From contig RGYP01000097.1 in NCBI GenBank assembly GCA_010031985.1, forward strand, positions 1 through 6,930: a stretch of 6,930 nucleotides of DNA, read 5' to 3'. Made by a program: the position numbers and the translations under genes. The notes under the pieces were generated by a model. It made no database searches. It was not told the DNA's origin and saw only the letters and a list, made by a program, of their open reading frames with translations. This stretch comes from Gammaproteobacteria bacterium (GTDB taxonomy: Bacteria; Pseudomonadota; Gammaproteobacteria; Steroidobacterales; Steroidobacteraceae). Shown piece by piece: positions 1-5,263 of this stretch. The number at the start of each line of letters is the position of its first letter. Positions within the stretch are counted from its first letter, which is position 1.

Positions 1-1518
1 AAAACCGAGGTCTATCTACGGCTCGCGGAGCGGCAACTCGAGCTCGGACGTCGCGTGCTCGTGCTCGCGCCCGAAATCGGCCTCACGCCGCAACTCGTCG
101 GACGCTTTGCACGGCGCTTCCCGCAGGCCACTCTTGCGATCCTGCACTCGGGGCTGACCGACGGCGAACGGCTTGCTGCGTGGCGACTCGCGCACTCGGG
201 CCGTGCGCAGCTCGTGATCGGGACACGCTCGGCCGTGTTCGCACCGGTGCCGGAACTCGGCTTGATCATCGTCGACGAAGAACACGACGCCTCCTTCAAA
301 CAGCAGGAGGGCGGTTTTCGCTACTCGGCACGCGACCTCGCGCTGGTGCGCGCACGCATGCTGGACATTCCCGTGATGCTGGGCTCGGCGACGCCCTCGT
401 TCGAATCGCTGCACAACGTGAGCGCGGGCCGGCTGACGCGACTGGCCTTGCCCGAGCGTGCCGCCGCCGCCACACCGCCGACCTTGCGCTTGCTCGATCT
501 GCGCGGCGAGCGCGTCCATGCGGGGCTTTCGACCACCGCGGTCGGCAGCATCGAACGTCATCTCGCGGCCGACGGGCAGGTGCTCATCTACATCAATCGC
601 CGCGGCTACGCGCCGACGCTCGCCTGCACGGCCTGCGGCTGGATCGCACCCTGTCTCTCCTGCGATGCACGACTCACGGTCTATCGGCAGGCCGCACGAC
701 TGCGTTGTCATCACTGCGGAGCAGATCGTGAACTGCCGCGGCAGTGTCCCGTGTGTGGCTATGCGGTCAAGACCGTGGGCCAGGGGACGGAGCGGGTCGA
801 AGAAAACCTCGCCGAACTCTTTCCGGGGGTCGGCATCGCCAGACTCGATCGCGACGTGGTGCGTCACAGTGACGAACTCGATACGGTCATGCGACGCGTG
901 ACGAGCGGCGAGGCGCGAATTTTGGTGGGTACGCAGATGGTCGCGAAAGGCCATGATTTTCCGGCCCTCACGCTAGTGGTGGTGCTCAATGCCGATCAAG
1001 GACTCTTCAGCACCGACTTTCGTGCGGCCGAGCGACTGGCACAAACCATCATCCAGGTTGCAGGTCGCGCGGGCCGCGCCGAGCGTGCGGGCGAAGTATT
1101 GATCCAGACGGAATATCCCGAGCATCCGCTGCTCTCGGGTCTGCTCGCGGGGGGCTACGACGCGTTTGCCAACGCCGCGCTCGAAGAACGTCGCAGCGCG
1201 GGCTGGCCGCCCTTTTCAAGACTCGCAGCGCTGCGGGCCTCGGCGACCCGCGCGGAAATGGCGATCGACTTTCTCGATGCCGCACGCCGCGTTGCCGAGC
1301 GGATGCCAGAGCGGGGCGCCACGGTGCGCCTGCTTGGACCAGCCCCTGCGGCCATGGCGAGACGCGCGGATCGTCATCACGCACAGTTGCTGATCGAGAG
1401 TGTCGATCGCCCCGCGCTGCACCGGCTGCTCGACGGTTGGCTGCCCGTGATCGAAACACTGCCCGAGGCACGGCGTGTCCGCTGGGCTCTCGACGTCGAT
1501 CCGCTCGAACTCTTCTGA
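1..1518 (+). CDS. priA: Primosomal protein N' (replication restart helicase PriA), 5'-truncated by window edge
   Basis: PriA is a superfamily 2 3'-to-5' DNA helicase that recognises abandoned replication forks and reloads the replisome. The frame is open from base 1 and gives 505 residues. The first five, KTEVY, are the end of the Walker A motif (GSGKTEVY), so about 230 N-terminal residues are missing; the total would fit the usual length of about 730. Visible motifs, numbered from window codon 1, are LAPEIGLTPQ (about 21-30), GTRSAVF (74-80), the Walker B box DEEH (92-95), GSATPS (128-133), and GTQMVAKGHDFP followed by QVAGRAGRA (310-321 and 352-360). Eight zinc-binding cysteines lie in four CxxC pairs (209/212, 218/221, 236/239, 249/252). 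The C-terminal domain carries WPPFSRLA and LLGPAPA, and the protein ends LELF. A GTG at 55 opens the frame internally but is not the start. The one oddity is an extra Gly in the loop after DEEH. Identification is very secure. Confidence 0.98.
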   Translation, partial: KTEVYLRLAERQLELGRRVLVLAPEIGLTPQLVGRFARRFPQATLAILHSGLTDGERLAAWRLAHSGRAQLVIGTRSAVFAPVPELGLIIVDEEHDASFKQQEGGFRYSARDLALVRARMLDIPVMLGSATPSFESLHNVSAGRLTRLALPERAAAATPPTLRLLDLRGERVHAGLSTTAVGSIERHLAADGQVLIYINRRGYAPTLACTACGWIAPCLSCDARLTVYRQAARLRCHHCGADRELPRQCPVCGYAVKTVGQGTERVEENLAELFPGVGIARLDRDVVRHSDELDTVMRRVTSGEARILVGTQMVAKGHDFPALTLVVVLNADQGLFSTDFRAAERLAQTIIQVAGRAGRAERAGEVLIQTEYPEHPLLSGLLAGGYDAFANAALEERRSAGWPPFSRLAALRASATRAEMAIDFLDAARRVAERMPERGATVRLLGPAPAAMARRADRHHAQLLIESVDRPALHRLLDGWLPVIETLPEARRVRWALDVDPLELF

Positions 1519-1543
1519 CCCGGCAGAATCTGACCCGGTAGAA
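1514..1543 (+). repeat. 15-bp tandem duplication spanning the priA stop codon
   Basis: Two adjacent 15-base units (1514-1528 and 1529-1543) differ at one position, C versus T at 1524/1539; two further bases of a third copy (TC) follow. Each unit carries TGA in the priA frame, so priA has two in-frame stops, at 1516-1518 and 1531-1533. The units fill most of the 33-base priA-argS gap. Each also carries a CTGACC and an (C/T)AGAAT hexamer, so the duplication bears on the promoter described next. Confidence 0.9.
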
Positions 1544-1544
1544 T
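1515..1544 (+). promoter_or_regulatory. Candidate sigma-70 promoter for argS
   Basis: TAGAAT at 1539-1544 matches the -10 consensus TATAAT at five of six positions. CTGACC at 1515-1520 matches TTGACA at four of six, with an 18-base spacer. Transcription would be expected to begin about 7 bases past the -10 box, near 1551-1552, which is the argS GTG itself. A weaker -10-like hexamer, CAGAAT, sits in the first repeat copy at 1524-1529. This is a match by eye only, and read-through from priA could also serve argS. Confidence 0.45.
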
Positions 1545-1551
1545 CGCGGCC

Positions 1552-3324
1552 GTGAAAGAAGACCTGCAACTCCTGCTGCAGCGCGCGCTGCAGTCACTCG
1601 AAGGCACATTGCTTGTGCAGCCCGTCGATCCGAACTGGATCACTCTCGAGCGTACGCGCGATGCCGCCCACGGTGATTTCGCCTCGAATATCGCGATGCG
1701 ACTCGCCAAGGGTGTCGGCAAGCCGCCACGCGTACTCGCCGAAGCGATCATCGCCGCGCTGCCCGTCTCGCCTTTGCTCACTCGCGCCGAAGTTGCCGGT
1801 GCGGGGTTCATCAATTTTTTCCTGACCAAAGATTTATACGCCCGCGAAGTGGTGCGCGTGCATGACGAAGGTGCGGGTTACGGTCGTGGTCAACCGCTGC
1901 AGCCACGCAAAGTATTGCTGGAATTCGTCTCCGCGAACCCCACCGGCCCGATGCACGTGGGTCACGGTCGACAAGCGGCCTTCGGCGATGCACTCGGCAA
2001 TCTGCTCGCCGCTGCCGGTGATCGAGTCAGCCGCGAGTACTACGTCAACGATGCCGGCCGACAGACCGAAATTCTCGCTGTCTCGGTGTGGCTGCGTTAC
2101 CTCGAAGCCTGCGGCGAAACCTTGAAGTTTCCGGAGAACGGCTACCGCGGCGATTACATTCGCCCGGTTGCGCAATCACTGCACGCACGCGAGGGCGGCG
2201 CCCTGCGACATGGCGCAGACGTCGTGCTGGCCGATCTGCCCCCCGATGCTCCCGCAGGCGACAAAGACAAATACATCGATGCGGTGATCACACGCTGCCG
2301 CGCCCTCATCGGCGAGGCCGCCTGGCAGCGCTTGCTGCAGGGCAGCATCGCGGCCATGCTCGATGAAATCCGTGACGATCTCGATGGCTATGGCGTGCAC
2401 TTCGACAATTGGGTTTCGGAGCGCGCCTTCACCGAAAGCGGTGCCATCGACCGCGCCTTGCAACGCCTGCGCGAACGCGACCTGCTGTACGTCAAGGACG
2501 GCGCCACCTGGTTCAAGGCCACGCGGTTCGGCGATGACGAAGATCGGGTGGTGGTACGCGAAAACGGCGTCAAGACCTATTTCGCATCGGATATCGCCTA
2601 TCACCTCGACAAGCGCGAGCGCGGTTTCGACGTGCTCATCGACGTGCTCGGCGCGGATCATCACGGCTACGTCACACGAGTGCGCGGCGGGCTGCAGGCT
2701 TTCGGGCACCCGGGCGACTGTCTCGAGGCGCCGCTCATTCAGCTTGTGGCACTGTTCCGCAATGGCGTGAAGATGTCGATGGGCAAGCGCGAGGCCAACT
2801 TCGTCACGCTGCGCCAGCTGCGCGAAGAAGTGGGTAACGACGCCTGTCGAATCTTCTATCTGATGCGCAGCAACGATCAATCGCTCGATTTCGATCTCGA
2901 GCTTGCCAAGTCGAAGACCAATGAAAATCCGGTTTTCTACATTCAGTATGCCCACGCTCGAGTGGCAAGCGTCGTGAAGGAGCTTGCGGGGCGCGGCTTT
3001 GCCTACGACGCGGTGCAAGCCCGCGACATCATGCTCTTGCAAGGCGCAACGCTGCTCTCCGGTGCACAGGCCGAGGCCATGCTCTCGGCGCTGTCGCGCT
3101 ATCCAGAGGTCATTCGCCAAGCGGCAGCGCAACGCGCACCGCACGCACTCGTGCACTATCTGCGCGAACTGGCCACCACCCTGCATGCGTTCTACAACGC
3201 CGAGCGCATCCTGGTCGCCGACGATGCGCTGCGCAGCGCGCGCCTCTACGCCTTGCTCGCCGTACAGCAAGTGCTGCGCAATGGTCTCGCCATCCTCGGC
3301 GTCTCGGCACCGGAGTCGATGTGA
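1552..3324 (+). CDS. argS: Arginine--tRNA ligase (ArgRS)
   Basis: This cytoplasmic class I synthetase joins arginine to tRNA-Arg using ATP. The 590 residues fit the family's usual 560-590. The N-terminal tRNA-recognition domain covers about 1-95 and contains ERTRDAAHGDFASN. The class I signature follows: SANPTGPMHVGH, with the HIGH-like HVGH at 135-138. Next come the catalytic stretches FASDIAYHLDK and DVLGADHHGYV, and a KMSKS-like KMSMGKR at 407-413. As in many ArgRS, the second Lys of KMSKS is not in its usual place. The C-terminal DALR-type anticodon-binding helical domain runs from about FYIQYAHARV to LGVSAPESM. GTG at 1552 is the only plausible start: the frame has a TGA at 1531-1533 and no start codon between, and the conserved N-terminal domain begins here. 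No Shine-Dalgarno sequence precedes it. The stop overlaps the next gene by 4 bases. Confidence 0.97.
   Translation: MKEDLQLLLQRALQSLEGTLLVQPVDPNWITLERTRDAAHGDFASNIAMRLAKGVGKPPRVLAEAIIAALPVSPLLTRAEVAGAGFINFFLTKDLYAREVVRVHDEGAGYGRGQPLQPRKVLLEFVSANPTGPMHVGHGRQAAFGDALGNLLAAAGDRVSREYYVNDAGRQTEILAVSVWLRYLEACGETLKFPENGYRGDYIRPVAQSLHAREGGALRHGADVVLADLPPDAPAGDKDKYIDAVITRCRALIGEAAWQRLLQGSIAAMLDEIRDDLDGYGVHFDNWVSERAFTESGAIDRALQRLRERDLLYVKDGATWFKATRFGDDEDRVVVRENGVKTYFASDIAYHLDKRERGFDVLIDVLGADHHGYVTRVRGGLQAFGHPGDCLEAPLIQLVALFRNGVKMSMGKREANFVTLRQLREEVGNDACRIFYLMRSNDQSLDFDLELAKSKTNENPVFYIQYAHARVASVVKELAGRGFAYDAVQARDIMLLQGATLLSGAQAEAMLSALSRYPEVIRQAAAQRAPHALVHYLRELATTLHAFYNAERILVADDALRSARLYALLAVQQVLRNGLAILGVSAPESM
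3312..3315 (+). promoter_or_regulatory. Ribosome binding site of the SPOR gene, inside argS
   Basis: GGAG lies 5 bases before the GTG at 3321, within the last argS codons. The start overlaps the argS TGA as GTGA. This supports 3321 as the start of the SPOR gene and implies translational coupling to argS. Confidence 0.6.
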
Positions 3325-3899
3325 GCACGACGCCAATCGGTCGCGACTTCAAGCGCGCCGGAAAACGCGGTCGCACCGAGTTCCATTTCAATCGCGAATT
3401 CTTTGCAGGACTGGGACTCGGGCTCATCGTGGCCGCCGGGGTGTTCGTCTGGCAGCAGCAGGCGATGCATCAGGCAGCCGATGCAGCCGAGCCCGCGCAG
3501 CCGAAACCGCAGGTGGTCCGTCGCGAGTCCGTCGGCACCGAAGCCGAAGAGCCGCCGCCCAAATACGGCTTCTACGACATGTTGCCGCGCAGCGAAGTGG
3601 TCGTCCCCGAGACGGATCCGAAAGCGCCGGTACCGAATCTGCCGAGCACGCCCATCGAGCGTCCCGGTGTTTACGTGTTGCAGCCCGGGGTATTCAAAAA
3701 CCTGCAAGAGGCGGAACAACTACAGGCCAAACTGCTGCGTCTCGGCGTACGCTCCATCGTGCAGCGAGTGGCCATCGACAACGACGTCTTTCATCGACTG
3801 CGCGTCGGTCCGATCAACGATTTGGGCGAGCTCAACCGCTATCGCGCCACCTTGCAGCGCGCCGACATCGACGTGGTCGTGATCCGCGTCGGCGACTAG
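3321..3899 (+). CDS. SPOR-domain inner-membrane protein, FtsN-like
   Basis: The 192 residues read as a single-pass (bitopic) inner-membrane protein. A basic cytoplasmic N-terminus (1-26, rich in Lys/Arg) is followed by one membrane segment (about 27-45, AGLGLGLIVAAGVFVW) and a periplasmic linker rich in Ala, Pro and Glu. A short conserved-looking segment KYGFYDMLPRSEV (81-93) follows, then a C-terminal SPOR domain (about 114-191) with YVLQPGVF, AEQLQAKLLRLG and FHRLRVGP. SPOR domains bind denuded glycan strands of septal peptidoglycan, so the protein probably acts at the division site. Position after priA-argS is where Pseudomonas-type genomes carry an FtsN-type gene, and the FYDMLP segment sits where the short essential periplasmic region of FtsN would lie. 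It is smaller than E. coli FtsN (319 residues). A DedD- or other SPOR-type role cannot be excluded, so no symbol is given. The SPOR core reads QPGVF where QxGSF is usual. Its TAG stop shares CTAG with the convergent gene. Confidence 0.9.
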   Translation: MSTTPIGRDFKRAGKRGRTEFHFNREFFAGLGLGLIVAAGVFVWQQQAMHQAADAAEPAQPKPQVVRRESVGTEAEEPPPKYGFYDMLPRSEVVVPETDPKAPVPNLPSTPIERPGVYVLQPGVFKNLQEAEQLQAKLLRLGVRSIVQRVAIDNDVFHRLRVGPINDLGELNRYRATLQRADIDVVVIRVGD

Positions 3900-3908
3900 G
3901 CGTCGCCG
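3890..3908. terminator. Hairpin centred on the shared stop codons; weak bidirectional terminator candidate
   Basis: CGGCGAC (3890-3896) and GTCGCCG (3902-3908) form a perfect 7-bp stem around the 5-base loop TAGGC. After a T-T mismatch, two more pairs are possible (3888 with 3910, 3887 with 3911). The hairpin sits exactly where the two convergent genes end. No T-run follows it on either strand, so it is not a standard intrinsic terminator. It may only slow polymerase, protect 3' ends or assist Rho, or it may be chance in GC-rich coding DNA. Confidence 0.3.
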
Positions 3909-5263
3909 TCGTCGGCAACGCTGCGAAAATCGACGCCCAGCGCACGCAACTTGCGATAGAGATGGGTGCGTTCCATGCCGACGCGCTTGGCAAGTTGCCC
4001 CACCTTGCCGTGGCACAACAACAACTGCTGCTGTAGATATGCACGCTCAAAATGCTCGCGTGCTTCACGCAAACCGAGCGCAAGAAGATCTTGCTTGACC
4101 AGAGTCTCGCCGGGTGGCGCGGCCTGCGCGAGCTCGCGCTCGATTTCTTCGAGCGTGATTTCCTCGTTGCCGGCCTGCGCGAGCAGTCGTCGCACCATCG
4201 AACGCAACTCCTGCACGTTGCCGGGCCACGGGTAGTTACGCAGGCGATTTTGTGCGGCCACGCCGAAACGCCGAAACTTCAGCCCCTCGGCATCGACCAG
4301 ACGATCGACGTAGTGTCGTAGCAAATCGGGAACGTCCTCGGCGTATTCCCGCAGCGGCGGCACGCGTACGACCGCCACGTTGAGGTGCGCAAACAGATCG
4401 CGTCGTACCCCGTTGCCGCTGCCTAGCTCGATCTCCGGCTGGGCAGAGGAGACGATCCGCGCGCGCAGAGGTCGAGCCTTGGTTTCGCCGAGCCGCATGA
4501 AGCTGCCGCTCTCGAGCACGCCTTGCAGACAGCGCTGCGCGGCGGTGGGCAGATCCCCCAATTCATTGATGAACAGCGTGCCGTCCCCGGCCTGTTCGAG
4601 AAGCCCTGCGGCTGCCTCGTCGCCAGCGCGACCGAACAACACCTCCTCGGCGTCGGACTCGCGCAAGGCGCTCGCCACCATCACGACGAACGGCTTGGCT
4701 GCCCGTGGGCTGTGATCGTGCAGAAAGCGCGCAAAAGCCTCGCGTCCCGAGCCGTGCTCGCCCTGCAGCAGCACTGACCCGTTACCCGCGGCGACGCGCG
4801 TGAGTTCGTTGCGCAACTGCTGCATCTGCCGACTTTTGCCGACCGGTATCGCAGTCCCGGCAGCGAGCAGTCGCCCCGCCGCGCGGCGGCTGCGTGCGCC
4901 CTCGAGCCCGCGCTCGACGGTGCGCAGCAATTTGGCGATCGACAGCGGTTTTTCGACGAAATCGACCGCACCGAGACGCGTCGCCTCGACCGCGGTTTCG
5001 ACCGTGCCGTGTCCGGACATCATCACGACCGGGCAACCGTCCTGCGCCGTGGCCGACCATTCGCGCAGCAAGGTGATGCCGTCGACGTCCGGCATCCAGA
5101 TGTCGAGCAGGATCAGGTCGGGCTGCTGCCGTTGACGCAAGCTGCGCGCCTCGGCGCCATTGCTGGCGACCTCGACTTCGTAGCCTTCTTCGCTGAGAAT
5201 TTCTTTGACGAGACCGCGGATGTCCGCCTCGTCGTCCACCACCAGAATGCTTGCAGCACTCAT
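3896..5263 (-). CDS. ntrX: NtrX-type response regulator with an eroded AAA+ domain
   Basis: The 455 residues have NtrC-family layout. The receiver domain (about 5-120) is intact: acidic pocket D10/D11, phospho-acceptor D54 in LLDIWMPDVDG, S83 in MMSGHG, and K105 in FVEKP. The central AAA+ domain spans about 138-365. The C-terminal Fis-type helix-turn-helix (about 397-445, with AKRVGMERTHLYRKLRALG) looks functional. The AAA+ domain departs from the family. Walker A reads GEHGSGRE (168-175, Arg174 for Lys). The GAFTGA loop is absent between LFG (209-211) and LLEQAG. Walker B reads FINEL (Asn233 for Asp, Glu234 kept). R287 is kept, but the second arginine-finger position is His293. WPGNVQEL has Gln351 where Arg is usual. 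It therefore probably does not remodel sigma-54 polymerase, and may act as a phosphorylation-controlled DNA-binding regulator. It overlaps ntrY by ATGA, and the strong ribosome binding site fixes the start. The NtrX assignment rests on the NtrY partner and the receiver and HTH sequences. Confidence 0.92.
   Translation of the reverse strand: MSAASILVVDDEADIRGLVKEILSEEGYEVEVASNGAEARSLRQRQQPDLILLDIWMPDVDGITLLREWSATAQDGCPVVMMSGHGTVETAVEATRLGAVDFVEKPLSIAKLLRTVERGLEGARSRRAAGRLLAAGTAIPVGKSRQMQQLRNELTRVAAGNGSVLLQGEHGSGREAFARFLHDHSPRAAKPFVVMVASALRESDAEEVLFGRAGDEAAAGLLEQAGDGTLFINELGDLPTAAQRCLQGVLESGSFMRLGETKARPLRARIVSSAQPEIELGSGNGVRRDLFAHLNVAVVRVPPLREYAEDVPDLLRHYVDRLVDAEGLKFRRFGVAAQNRLRNYPWPGNVQELRSMVRRLLAQAGNEEITLEEIERELAQAAPPGETLVKQDLLALGLREAREHFERAYLQQQLLLCHGKVGQLAKRVGMERTHLYRKLRALGVDFRSVADDGDA

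Noticed and set aside
16..954. Long open frame antisense to priA, about 312 codons
   Set aside because: It runs wholly opposite a clear PriA coding frame, encodes no recognisable domain, and is rich in Arg, Ala, His and Gly. GC-rich codon use with G/C third positions commonly leaves such shadow frames open.
2747..2761. TGGCAC followed by CGCA, resembling a sigma-54 -24/-12 promoter
   Set aside because: The GG-to-GC spacing is one base short of the required arrangement, the -12 TTGC is not matched, and it lies deep inside argS.
2176..3336. Long open frame antisense to argS, about 386 codons
   Set aside because: The same shadow effect applies: no domain, no ribosome binding site that stands out, and the sense strand is a full-length, motif-complete ArgRS.
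3889..3912. Standard intrinsic terminator between the convergent genes
   Set aside because: The stem is short and no T-run follows on either strand, so only a weak hairpin is claimed.
2984..4036. Plus-strand open frame crossing the end of argS, the SPOR gene and the end of ntrX
   Set aside because: It is out of frame with three genuine genes, and its product is a low-complexity Arg/Ser/Ala string.
3896..5263. ntrX as a pseudogene
   Set aside because: The frame is unbroken for 455 codons, the receiver and Fis-type DNA-binding motifs are intact, and it has a strong ribosome binding site. The losses are confined to the AAA+ functional motifs.
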